Source: Paracoccus rhizosphaerae
GTDB lineage: Bacteria; Pseudomonadota; Alphaproteobacteria; Rhodobacterales; Rhodobacteraceae
Length of the DNA stretch: 64,000 bases
Reading direction: 5' to 3'
Assembly: GCF_026162645.1 (NCBI RefSeq)
Contig: NZ_JAOTBE010000006.1
Location: forward strand, 1 to 64,000
Shown here: piece after piece, positions 29,092-37,058 of the stretch
Numbering within the stretch: the first letter of the stretch is position 1
Layout of the letters: each line of letters opens with the position of its first letter
Notes under the pieces: model-generated
What the model was told of the DNA's origin: nothing
Databases searched by the model: none
Seen by the model: the letters and a program-made list of their open reading frames with translations, nothing else
Made by a program: the position numbers and the translations under genes

Positions 29092-29493
29092 ATGGCCAGG
29101 TTTTCCCGCAGATCCGTCGCCCTCGCCCTGTGCGTCCTGGCAGTCGCCGGGCCTGCATGGGCGCAACAGGACTGGGCGACGCAGCCCGTGCAACTGATGA
29201 TGGTGCAGTCGCCCTATTGCCACTTCTGCCGTGCCTGGAAGGCCGAGATCGGACCGAGCTTCTCAGCCTCGGCCGCCGGGCGCACCGCGCCGCTGTTCGA
29301 GGTGGATGTGGACGGCCCCTTCCCAGACGGCCTGGCGCTGGACCGCCGCCCCCGCATCACCCCCAGCTTCATCCTGCTGGATCGGGGGGTCGAGGTTGGC
29401 CGGGTCGAAGGCTATGTCGGCCAGCGGTATTTCTATCCGGTGCTCGAGGAGATGATGCAGCGCGCGGACATTACTCCGGGCGCGGCGCCCTGA
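29092..29493 (+). CDS. Exported thioredoxin-fold protein (SoxS-like)
   Basis: 133 aa. Signal peptide to about residue 24 (PAWAQ). The mature protein has CHFC (C43, C46) in a thioredoxin fold and the cis-proline segment ITPSF. It resembles the small SoxS thioredoxin of Paracoccus sulfur-oxidation clusters, but no sox sulfur genes are present, so a general periplasmic reductase role is equally possible. It is divergent from meaB and precedes serS by 86 bases. Confidence 0.8.
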   Translation: MARFSRRSVALALCVLAVAGPAWAQQDWATQPVQLMMVQSPYCHFCRAWKAEIGPSFSASAAGRTAPLFEVDVDGPFPDGLALDRRPRITPSFILLDRGVEVGRVEGYVGQRYFYPVLEEMMQRADITPGAAP

Positions 29494-29579
29494 CGGCATC
29501 TCCGGGGCGCACGGCTGGGCTTTTGTCGGACGCGGCGTTGCGCTAGGCAGGCAGCAATGCAATTTGCGAAGGTGCCGCC

Positions 29580-30872
29580 ATGCATGACATCCGTGCGATC
29601 CGTGACAATCCCGAAGCGTTCGAACAGGCGCTGAACCGCCGCGGACTGCACGGCCTGACCTCGCAGATCCTGTCGCTGGACAGCGACCGCCGCGCCCGCA
29701 TCAGTGCCGCCGAAAACGCGCAGGCCGAACAGAACAAGGCCAGCAAGGAGGTCGGCGCCGCCAAGGCCCGCGGCGACGAGGCCGAGTTCGAGCGTCTTCG
29801 CGCGCTGGTCGCCCAGACCAAGTCCGACATCGCCACCATGCAGGCCGAGGCCGCGGATCTGGACGCGCGGCTGCGCGACCTGCTGCTGGGCATCCCGAAC
29901 CTGCCGCTGGACCGCGTTCCCGACGGCGCTGACGAGGATGACAACGTGGAACTGCGCCGCTGGGGCAACCCGCGCGCCTTCGATTTCCCGCCGAAGGAGC
30001 ATTTCGAGATCGCGGGCGTCCGCCCCGGCATGGATTTCGAGACCGGCGCCAAGCTGTCAGGCAGCCGGTTCGTCGTGCTGAAGGGCGGCATCGCGCGCAT
30101 CCATCGGGCGCTGGCGCAGTTCATGATCGACCTGCACATCGACAAGCACGGCCTTGAGGAGACCTGGACCCCCGTCCTGGTCCTCGAGGACATGATGCTG
30201 GGCACCGGCCAGCTGCCCAAGTTCGGCGAGGACAGCTATCTGACCCGCGAAGGATACTGGCTGATCCCCACCGCCGAGGTGACGCTGACCAATACGGTCC
30301 ATGGCGATCTGGTCGATCACGCGACCCTCCCCCGCCGCATGGTCGCGCACAGCCAGTGCTTCCGGTCCGAAGCCGGCAGCGCCGGCCGCGACACCACCGG
30401 CATGCTGCGCCAGCACCAGTTCGAGAAGGTCGAGATGGTGTCAATCACCGATGCCGAAAGTGGGCTGGCCGAACACGACCGCATGACCCGCTGCGCCGAA
30501 GCCGTGCTGGAGGCGCTGGAGCTGCCCTATCGCACCATCATCCTGTGCACCGGCGACATGGGCGCGGGCGCGCGCATCACCCATGACCTGGAAGTCTGGC
30601 TGCCCGGCCAGGACCGCTATCGCGAGATCAGCAGCGTCAGCTATTGCGGCGACTACCAGGCGCGCCGCATGAACGCCCGCTACCGCCCCGAGGGCGGCGG
30701 CAAGCCGGAATTCGTCCACACGCTGAACGGGTCCGGCCTGGCTGTGGGGCGCACGCTGATCGCCGTCTTGGAAAACGGCCAGCAGGCTGACGGCTCGGTG
30801 GTCCTGCCGCAGGTGCTGCGCCCCTATCTGGGCGGCGCAACGCGGTTGTCGGCCGAAGGCGTCCTGTCCTGA
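29580..30872 (+). CDS. serS: Seryl-tRNA synthetase
   Basis: 430 aa. The N-terminal coiled-coil arm (about residues 25-105) grips the tRNA-Ser variable arm. The class II catalytic core shows TAEVTLTN, motif 2 around [21 protein letters not shown], and motif 3 near [17 protein letters not shown]. Length is normal and no residue looks damaged. GAAGG precedes the ATG. A short hairpin (TTTCCGC/GCGGAAA, 30878-30894) directly follows the stop. Confidence 0.98.
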   Translation: MHDIRAIRDNPEAFEQALNRRGLHGLTSQILSLDSDRRARISAAENAQAEQNKASKEVGAAKARGDEAEFERLRALVAQTKSDIATMQAEAADLDARLRDLLLGIPNLPLDRVPDGADEDDNVELRRWGNPRAFDFPPKEHFEIAGVRPGMDFETGAKLSGSRFVVLKGGIARIHRALAQFMIDLHIDKHGLEETWTPVLVLEDMMLGTGQLPKFGEDSYLTREGYWLIPTAEVTLTNTVHGDLVDHATLPRRMVAHSQCFRSEAGSAGRDTTGMLRQHQFEKVEMVSITDAESGLAEHDRMTRCAEAVLEALELPYRTIILCTGDMGAGARITHDLEVWLPGQDRYREISSVSYCGDYQARRMNARYRPEGGGKPEFVHTLNGSGLAVGRTLIAVLENGQQADGSVVLPQVLRPYLGGATRLSAEGVLS

Positions 30873-30877
30873 GCGCA

Positions 30878-30894
30878 TTTCCGCAGCGCGGAAA
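30878..30894 (+). terminator. Hairpin after serS
   Basis: TTTCCGC, 3-base loop, GCGGAAA, starting 6 bases past the serS stop. There is no T run after the stem, so it may be a weak terminator or an mRNA-stabilising stem. Confidence 0.4.
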
Positions 30895-30923
30895 CCGGCC
30901 CCCGGTGCCGCGCGTTCGCCTGC

Positions 30924-31661
30924 ATGATCAGGCGCGGGACCCTTGTCTATCTGGCAGCATCGGCCATCTTCGTGATCGCCGGGATCAGCCATGCCGTCCC
31001 GTTCACCCACGACAGCGTGCCCGACGATGCGCGCTTGTCCGGGCCGCCGCCGCAGATCGCCAGCAGCATCCCGCGGCACATCCCCGAGTTGTACCTAGAC
31101 CCCGTGAACATCGTCATGTGGGCCCTGCTGGCGGCGATCTGGGCGATGGTGTCGCTGGATGCGGTGGGGCAATTCATCGACCCGTCCGACGACATCGCGG
31201 AACGTGACGAACTGCCCCACGTCTGGCCACTGATGAGCATCGCCCTGATCGCGGCGACGGCCATGCCGTGGCTTTTGACAAGGCCGTTCCTGCTGGCGGC
31301 GGTGGCCGGCCTGGGGGCGTTCTGCGCCATCGTCGCGGCGGGTCGCGCGGCGGGGCACCGACGGCCCGCGGTCGGCTTTCTGGCAGGGTGGTCCACGGCG
31401 GTCTTCTCGGCGACGCTGGCGGGGCTGGCGGCCGACAAGCTGCCGGTGCAGGCGCTGTCGGCACTGGCCATCCTGCCGGGCGCGGCCATCGGCATGGCGG
31501 CGCAGTTGTGGATCGGGTCCAGCGTCGGCTATTCGCTGGCGCTGATCTGGGCGTTCTGCGGGCTTGCCGTCACCACGATGGGTAGCGACCCGATGATCGC
31601 GCTTGCGGCGATCCTGGGCATCTCGGCCATGGCGACGGTGCTGGTTCGCGCCGCCAGTTAA
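30924..31661 (+). CDS. Integral membrane protein of unknown function
   Basis: 245 aa, about six or seven hydrophobic segments (for example residues 7-25, 62-80, 98-130, 145-165, 175-235). Between the first two a ~35-residue Pro-rich loop ([13 protein letters not shown]) faces one side. I do not recognise a family. It ends with TAA at 31659-31661, where the same four bases (TTAA) also carry the stop of the convergent der gene. The 51-base gap from serS, with only a weak hairpin, permits read-through. Confidence 0.65.
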   Translation: MIRRGTLVYLAASAIFVIAGISHAVPFTHDSVPDDARLSGPPPQIASSIPRHIPELYLDPVNIVMWALLAAIWAMVSLDAVGQFIDPSDDIAERDELPHVWPLMSIALIAATAMPWLLTRPFLLAAVAGLGAFCAIVAAGRAAGHRRPAVGFLAGWSTAVFSATLAGLAADKLPVQALSALAILPGAAIGMAAQLWIGSSVGYSLALIWAFCGLAVTTMGSDPMIALAAILGISAMATVLVRAAS

Positions 31662-33142
31662 CTGCCCTTGGGCTTCTGCCGGTTCTTGTGCTTGGAGAGC
31701 GCGCCCGACTGCACGATCTTCGTGGCCTTCGCCTTGTAGGGGTTGTCGCCCCCCTGGTCGCGGAAGAACAGCCGGATCGGCGTGCCGGGCATGTCGAAGT
31801 CCTGCCGCAGGCCGTTGATCAGGTAACGCTGATAGCTGTCGGGGATCTTGTCGGTGTGCGTCGCCTTGACGATGAACGCTGGCGGCCGCGTCTTCACCTG
31901 CGTCATGTAGCGCAGGCGGATGCGGCGTCCGCCCGGCGCGGGGGGCGGGTGGCTTTCGGTCATCGCGCCCAGCCACTGGTTCAGCTTGGCGGTGGACACG
32001 CGGCGGTTCCAGACCTCGTGCGCCTTCAGGATGGCGTTGTGCAACCGGTCGAGGCCCTTGCCGGTCCGTGCCGATACCGTCACCAGAGGCGCACCCTTCA
32101 GCTGCGGTAGCAGCTTTTCGAAGTTCGCGCGCAGTTCGTTCAGCTTCTGCGGCTTGTCCTCTTCCAAGTCCCACTTGTTCGCGGCGACCACGACGGCGCG
32201 GCCCTCGGTTTCCGCGAAATCGGCAATGCGCAGGTCCTGCTGCTCGAACGGGATGTTCACGTCTAGAAGGACCACCACCACCTCGGCAAAGCGCACGGCG
32301 CGGAGGCCGTCGGCCACCGACAGCTTCTCAAGCTTGTCGGTCACCTTGGCGCGCTTGCGCATGCCGGCGGTGTCGAAGATCCGCATCGGCGTGTCCATGA
32401 AGCGCGTAGTCACGCTAATCGAATCGCGGGTGATCCCGGCCTCTGGCCCGGTCAGCAGGCGGTCCTCGCCCAGGATCTTGTTGATCAGGGTGGACTTGCC
32501 GGCGTTGGGGCGCCCGATGACGGCCAGCTGCAGGGGGTTGTCCTCGGACGGGCGCCAGGCTTCGGCGCCCTCGCCGGATTCGGCGTCCTCCTCGGACAGG
32601 TCCACGTCCACCGCGGCCTCGACGGGTGCGGGCCGACCGGCCTCGACCTCATCGGCCAGGGGGACCAGCAGGCGGTAAAGATCGTCCATCCCCTCGCCAT
32701 GTTCGGCCGAGATGCGGATCGGCTCTCCCAAGCCCAAGGAATAGGCTTCCATCGCGCCAGCCTCTCCGGCACGGCCCTCGGATTTGTTTGCGGCCAGGAT
32801 CACATGCCTGGCCCGGCGGCGCAGGATTTCCGCAAAGTATTCGTCGGCGGCGGTGACGCCGGCCCGCGCGTCGACGACGAACAGGCAGATGTCGGCCTCG
32901 TCCACGGCCCGTTCAGTCAGGCGGCGCATGCGGCCCTGCAGGCTGTCGTCGTCGGCCATTTCCAGACCGGCGCTGTCGATCACGACGAAGCGCAGGTCGC
33001 CAAGCCGCCCTGCGCCTTCTCGAAGGTCGCGGGTCACGCCCGGCTGGTCATCAACCAGGGCCAGCTTCTTCCCGACAAGGCGGTTGAACAGGGTGGACTT
33101 GCCCACATTGGGCCGCCCGACGATGGCGAGTGTGAAAGTCAT
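31658..33142 (-). CDS. der: Ribosome biogenesis GTPase Der (EngA)
   Basis: 494 aa. Two tandem G domains: GRPNVGKS (9-16) and GRPNAGKS (210-217), followed by a KH-like domain ending in a Lys/Arg-rich tail. In the first domain G3 reads DSAG rather than DTAG and G4 is NKSEG rather than NKxD; the second has the standard DTAG and NKWD. Der supports 50S assembly. The ATG at 33142 begins [12 protein letters not shown] and overlaps the bamB stop; open frame upstream is antisense to bamB and not part of the protein. Confidence 0.96.
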   Translation of the reverse strand: MTFTLAIVGRPNVGKSTLFNRLVGKKLALVDDQPGVTRDLREGAGRLGDLRFVVIDSAGLEMADDDSLQGRMRRLTERAVDEADICLFVVDARAGVTAADEYFAEILRRRARHVILAANKSEGRAGEAGAMEAYSLGLGEPIRISAEHGEGMDDLYRLLVPLADEVEAGRPAPVEAAVDVDLSEEDAESGEGAEAWRPSEDNPLQLAVIGRPNAGKSTLINKILGEDRLLTGPEAGITRDSISVTTRFMDTPMRIFDTAGMRKRAKVTDKLEKLSVADGLRAVRFAEVVVVLLDVNIPFEQQDLRIADFAETEGRAVVVAANKWDLEEDKPQKLNELRANFEKLLPQLKGAPLVTVSARTGKGLDRLHNAILKAHEVWNRRVSTAKLNQWLGAMTESHPPPAPGGRRIRLRYMTQVKTRPPAFIVKATHTDKIPDSYQRYLINGLRQDFDMPGTPIRLFFRDQGGDNPYKAKATKIVQSGALSKHKNRQKPKGS

Positions 33143-34464
33143 CTGAACGCATGCAACTGGCCGTTGCGCGCAACGACGTAGAGGGTTTGACCAGCGACGA
33201 TCGGGGCCGATGCAGCCCCTCCGGGGATCTGCGCCTGACCGACCAGCGCGCCGGTGGCGGGATCGAAGCTGCGCAAGATGCCATCGGATGAGGCGACATG
33301 CAAGCGGCCGCCGGCCAGGACCGGCCCGTAATGCGCGAAGATCTGGTTCTGCTTGCGCACACGCTCGGTCGTGAAGAAGGGCAGCGGCTGGCGCCAGATC
33401 ACCCCGCCGGTGGCAGCGTCCAGCCGCACCAGTTGCGCCTGGTCGTTCACCGCGAAGACCGATCCCCCGGCCACGACGACGGGGCTGGTGGCGCCTTCGT
33501 CGGCGGTCCACTCCTGCAGGCCGGTCGCCAGATCCACCGCGTCCATGCGCCCGGACGAGGTCGCGGCATAGACGCGCCCGCCCGTGATCACCGGATCGCC
33601 GGTGACGTCGCGGATGATCGCCATGCTGCGCCCGGTCCGCGTGCCCGCGATCTGGTTGGCCCAGTTCGTCAGGCCGGTCTGGCGGTCAACGGCCAAGAGT
33701 TGCCCCGAGGGGAAGGGGAAGACCACCGTATCGCCCTGCACCGCCGGCACCGCAACGCCCATGACGCCGGACCCCGACGGCGCCCCCGAAGTCTGCCACA
33801 GGACGCGGCCGTCGCTCGCGCGCACAGCCCAGCCCACGGCATTGGTGTCCGCGACATAGACGACGCCGTCCTGTACGGCTGGACTGCCGCTGATCGCGGC
33901 GTCGACCCGCTGCCGCCACAGGACCGCACCCGAGGCGGCGTCCAGCGCCACCAGTTCGCCAAAGCCGGTGGTGGCGAAGATGCGCCCGCCCTCGTAGGCC
34001 AGTCCGCCGCCCGAGGCGCTGTCGGGGTTTTCAAGGACTGGCGTGATGTCGGTGGACCAGGCGCGGCCGCCGCTCAGCGCCGTCGCGGTGACCCGGGCAC
34101 GGCTGTCCAGCGTGAAGACGCGGCCCGCGGCCACGACGGGATCGGCGGTGATGCGGTGACGGCGCGACTCGGCCTGCCCGATCGAGGCCGACCACAGGCG
34201 GTTCAGCGACGGCGCCAGCTGCACATGACCCGGCGCATGGGCGGCGTTGCCGCCGCGATGGGTCCAGTCGGCATTGGTGACGGGCGCGGCCAAGGACAGC
34301 GCGGTGCCGGTGATGCCCGCCGGCCCCTGGACTGCGGGACCGTCGGCCGAGAGGACCGCCAGCGGGTCCAGCCGCTCTCCGGGCAGGATCACGTCGCGGT
34401 CTCCGCAGGCGGAAAGCCCCAGTCCGGTGGCAATCGCCAAGGTCAGTCGCAGCGTGGCGGTCAT
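33139..34464 (-). CDS. bamB: BamB-like PQQ-repeat lipoprotein
   Basis: 441 aa. A lipoprotein signal ends at the lipobox LSAC (C20). The mature part is a beta-propeller of PQQ-like repeats, with recurring blade motifs of the GxLxALDxxTG kind such as [13 protein letters not shown] and [13 protein letters not shown]. BamB is the propeller subunit of the outer-membrane protein assembly machine. Gene order yfgM-like, bamB, der matches that in many proteobacteria. Its stop overlaps the der ATG by 4 bases. Confidence 0.92.
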   Translation of the reverse strand: MTATLRLTLAIATGLGLSACGDRDVILPGERLDPLAVLSADGPAVQGPAGITGTALSLAAPVTNADWTHRGGNAAHAPGHVQLAPSLNRLWSASIGQAESRRHRITADPVVAAGRVFTLDSRARVTATALSGGRAWSTDITPVLENPDSASGGGLAYEGGRIFATTGFGELVALDAASGAVLWRQRVDAAISGSPAVQDGVVYVADTNAVGWAVRASDGRVLWQTSGAPSGSGVMGVAVPAVQGDTVVFPFPSGQLLAVDRQTGLTNWANQIAGTRTGRSMAIIRDVTGDPVITGGRVYAATSSGRMDAVDLATGLQEWTADEGATSPVVVAGGSVFAVNDQAQLVRLDAATGGVIWRQPLPFFTTERVRKQNQIFAHYGPVLAGGRLHVASSDGILRSFDPATGALVGQAQIPGGAASAPIVAGQTLYVVARNGQLHAFR

Positions 34465-34493
34465 CCCGGCCTCTCCCCTCGTGCAGTCGTCTG

Positions 34494-35162
34494 TCAGTTC
34501 GTGGCGTCCGCCATGTCCGCGGGTTCAGGCTCGGCGCCGAGCGCGATCATCATCTCTGACAGGCGGCGGCGCAAGGCCTCGGTCAGGCCGTCCTTCTGCT
34601 GGATCTGGCGGATCAGCGAGACCGCGTCCTCGGACCTCCCTGCATCCACCAGCGCCACGGCCTTCTGCTCCAGCGCCAGAAGCTCGAACGGGGCGCCGGT
34701 GCGGGACAGGCGGGTCAGGATGGCGTCGCGTTCGGACGGGTCCATGTCCGAGCCGTTCAGCATCACCAGCTTCAGCTGGGCCAGGTCGATCAAAACGGCA
34801 CGCTCGGCCGCGTCGCTGACGCCGCGCAGGGTCTCGGCCGCGGCCGCGTCGTCGCCGCTGCCGGCATATTCGCCCGCGGCCAGCAGGCCTGCCAGCGCCG
34901 CGCGCCCGGTGGACCCCCGCGGATCGACCGCCAGGATTGCGGCGGGATCGTCAGCGGCCTCGGCGGCCAGAATGGCGTCGCCCCAGGCTTCGGCGGCGGC
35001 GCGCTTGCGCGCCAGGCTGTATTCGCGCCACGCGGCCCCGCCGACGATCACCACGATCAGAAGGATCCCGATCCAGCCATAGCGCCGCATTGCGCCATAG
35101 AGCCGGTCGCGGCGCAGTTCCTCGGTGACCTCGTCGATGAAGCTGTCGTTCTGGTTGGCCAT
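34494..35162 (-). CDS. YfgM-like TPR membrane protein
   Basis: 222 aa. N-terminal cytosolic segment, one membrane span (about residues 30-46), then an Ala-rich helical periplasmic region with TPR-like repeats. This is the shape of YfgM/ancillary SecYEG translocon protein, and position before bamB-der agrees. The start MANQNDSFIDEVTEELRRDR is typical. The gap to bamB is 29 bases, so they are likely cotranscribed. Confidence 0.87.
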   Translation of the reverse strand: MANQNDSFIDEVTEELRRDRLYGAMRRYGWIGILLIVVIVGGAAWREYSLARKRAAAEAWGDAILAAEAADDPAAILAVDPRGSTGRAALAGLLAAGEYAGSGDDAAAAETLRGVSDAAERAVLIDLAQLKLVMLNGSDMDPSERDAILTRLSRTGAPFELLALEQKAVALVDAGRSEDAVSLIRQIQQKDGLTEALRRRLSEMMIALGAEPEPADMADATN

Positions 35163-35260
35163 GGCCGCCTTCAGGTCAAGAATTCCGTTGCCACGGTCTT
35201 ATACCTGCATCATGCGGAAAGCCACTGCCGCGAACGGCTTGCCGCCGCCGCTGTGTCGGG

Positions 35261-35682
35261 TCAGCCTTCGGGCAGCAGCGCGGGGTTCCAGACCACCTCC
35301 CACAGGTGGTCGTCGGGATCGGCGAAATAGCCGGCATATCCGCCATAGAACGTGTCGCGGGCGGTCTTGATGATGCGGGCGCCCGCCTGGGCCGCCTCGG
35401 CATCACCTCGTCGACACGGGTCCGGCTGGCGACGTTGTGACCGATCGTGACCCCGATGGGATCGGTCGCGGCGTCATTTAGCCCGGTGTCGTGGGCGATG
35501 TCGGCCCGCGCCCACAATGCCAGCTTCAGCCCAGCGGCCAGGTCGAAGAAGACGACGGCGCCGTGGTCATATTCCTCGCCAATGATTCCTTCGGTCGGCA
35601 AACCCAAGCCATCGCGGTAGAACGCCAATGAGCGTGCAAGGTCGGCGACGCCCAAGGTGACGACCGTGACATGGGGCTTCAT
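35261..35682 (-). pseudogene. VOC/glyoxalase-fold protein gene with a single-base frameshift
   Basis: The frame starting at 35682 encodes a normal VOC N terminus (MKPHVTVVTLGVADLARSL). At about 35401 the reading changes to an arginine-rich nonsense tail. In the next frame the sequence resumes as EAAQAGARIIKTARDTFYGG, then ADPDDHLWEVVWNPALLPEG, and stops at 35261. One missing base near 35400/35401 (a G on the coding strand in GTGATGCCGAGG) restores a 140-aa protein. Without the repair, translation runs on to 35176. The repaired product would be a small metal-binding dioxygenase/glyoxalase-type enzyme of unknown substrate. A sequencing error is as likely as a real mutation. Confidence 0.8.
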
Positions 35683-35718
35683 GTCGGCGTCCTTTCCAGA
35701 AGTTTCATGGCGGCCATG

Positions 35719-35746
35719 AAAAAGGCCCGCCGGTGGGGCGGGCCTT
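35719..35746 (-). terminator. Rho-independent terminator of sodB
   Basis: Minus-strand AAGGCCCGCC, 5-base loop, GGCGGGCCTT (10-bp perfect stem, arms 35737-35746 and 35722-35731) followed by a short T run. It begins 15 bases past the sodB stop. Confidence 0.85.
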
Positions 35747-35760
35747 AGCGATCGCGGGGA

Positions 35761-36360
35761 TCAGAGGCGCGAGGCCACGTTTTCCCAATTCACCAGCTTG
35801 TCGAGGAAGTTCTCAAGGTACTTCGGACGCGCGTTGCGGAAGTCGATGTAGTAGCTGTGCTCCCACACGTCGCAGCCTAGGAGCGCGGTCTGGCCGAAGC
35901 AGAGCGGGTTGACGCCGTTCTCGGTCTTGGTGACCTCAAGGCCGCCGTCCGGGTTCTTGACCAGCCACGCCCAGCCCGAACCGAACTGCGCGGCGCCGGC
36001 GTCCGAGAACTTCTTCTTGAAGTCCTCGACCGAGCCGAAGCTGTCCTTGATGGCGGATTCCAGTTCCGACGGCATCGCGCCCGAGTTCGGCGACATCATT
36101 TCCCAGAACTGCGTGTGGTTCCAGTGCTGGCTGGCATTGTTGAAGATGCCGTTCTGCGCCACGGCGCCCTTCTGGTAGGTGCCCTTGACGATGTCCTCCA
36201 GCGACTTGCCGTCCCACTCGGTCCCCGACACCAGCTCGTTCAGCTTGGTGACATAGGCGTTGTGGTGCTTGTCGTGGTGATATTCCAGCGTCTCGCGCGA
36301 CATGCCCGCGGCTTCCAGAGCGTCGTGCGAATAGGGAAGATCGGGAAGGGTGAAGGCCAT
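35761..36360 (-). CDS. sodB: Superoxide dismutase, iron type
   Basis: 199 aa. It converts superoxide to peroxide and oxygen in the cytosol. Metal ligands are visible as H28, H82 (NNASQHWNHT), D164 and H168 (CDVWEH). Q78 in NNASQHW is in the place typical of iron SODs, whereas manganese SODs place their glutamine elsewhere. There is no signal peptide. AGGACAGGAAA precedes the ATG at 36360, and a 12-bp palindrome (36369-36380) overlaps that site. The 10-bp terminator downstream makes it a single-gene unit. Confidence 0.96.
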   Translation of the reverse strand: MAFTLPDLPYSHDALEAAGMSRETLEYHHDKHHNAYVTKLNELVSGTEWDGKSLEDIVKGTYQKGAVAQNGIFNNASQHWNHTQFWEMMSPNSGAMPSELESAIKDSFGSVEDFKKKFSDAGAAQFGSGWAWLVKNPDGGLEVTKTENGVNPLCFGQTALLGCDVWEHSYYIDFRNARPKYLENFLDKLVNWENVASRL

Positions 36361-36368
36361 TTTCCTGT

Positions 36369-36380
36369 CCTTTCGAAAGG
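36369..36380. promoter_or_regulatory. Palindrome at the sodB ribosome-binding site
   Basis: CCTTTCGAAAGG is a perfect 12-bp palindrome whose half AAAGG belongs to the sodB Shine-Dalgarno region on the minus strand. It could be a repressor site or a leader hairpin. No assignment to a known regulator is possible from the sequence. Confidence 0.45.
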
Positions 36381-36502
36381 GTTGGATCTGCGGTCGCGGC
36401 GCACGGTCGCGCATTCGGCCGGACAACGCAAGGGGGCGGGCACGGTTCCGGGCCGGTGGGCAGAGAGGTGCTGTCTGCCCCCCTTGGCCAGCGGCCAATT
36501 CA

Positions 36503-36527
36503 CCCCCGAGGATATTTGCCGACCAAA
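36503..36527. repeat. Possible family-specific gene-end element (CCCCCGAGGATATTT core)
   Basis: Just beyond the soxG stop lies a C-rich to AT-rich block whose core CCCCCGAGGATATTT is followed by GACCAAAG. I recall very similar sequences recurring after genes in Rhodobacteraceae genomes. Only one copy is in this window, so the repeat nature is from memory. Confidence 0.4.
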
Positions 36528-36539
36528 GCAGGCTTAGGG

Positions 36540-37058
36540 TCAGCGCGGCGCCACCTGCGTGCCCGGAAGCGCGGCGTTGGTCAGGATCAGGCCCAGGTAG
36601 TCGGCCGTGGACCGGAAGCCGATGACGCGGAAGCCGCCGGGGATGCGCCAGATGGCTGCGGCGGTCTGGGCCACGCGGGTGCGGCGAAGCTGGCCCTGCC
36701 GCAGCGCATGGGCGTCGACGGGTGCCAGTTTCGCGATGACGTCGGCGGCGTGGGGGCCCGTGACGTCGAAGACCGCGCGTGCGTCCGAGACATCGATGAC
36801 GAGGCCGTGTTCGCCCATCAAGGCCTGCGTCAGCGCGTCCTGCGCCTCGGCGCGTTCGGCCTCGGGCAGGATCAGCAGCAGTTCGTCCGGCGACATCCAG
36901 CCCAGGCTGCGACTGCCGTCGGTGGTGATGCCGGTGACGTCGGGGATGGCAAGGCCCGCGGCCTCGGCCAAGGCGTCGCCTGCGCGCGACAGGTCGGCGC
37001 GGATGGTGATCATGCCAAGCCCCGGAACACGGGCGATGGCGGCCAGTGCGTCAGCCAT
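36540..37058 (-). CDS. soxG: Sarcosine oxidase gamma subunit
   Basis: 172 aa. The small GcvT-like gamma subunit of heterotetrameric sarcosine oxidase. It carries SRSLGWMSPDELLLILPE and DVSDARAVFDVTGPHAADVIAKLAPVD, both typical of SoxG, plus the terminal FRSTADYLGLIL. Its first bases overlap the end of soxA by 8. It has no catalytic residues of its own that I can name and stabilises the alpha subunit. Confidence 0.94.
   Translation of the reverse strand: MADALAAIARVPGLGMITIRADLSRAGDALAEAAGLAIPDVTGITTDGSRSLGWMSPDELLLILPEAERAEAQDALTQALMGEHGLVIDVSDARAVFDVTGPHAADVIAKLAPVDAHALRQGQLRRTRVAQTAAAIWRIPGGFRVIGFRSTADYLGLILTNAALPGTQVAPR

Noticed and set aside
29092..29493. Sulfur-oxidation (sox) cluster
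   Set aside because: Only a SoxS-like thioredoxin is present; the soxBDAG genes at 36-42 kb are sarcosine oxidase, an unrelated use of the name.
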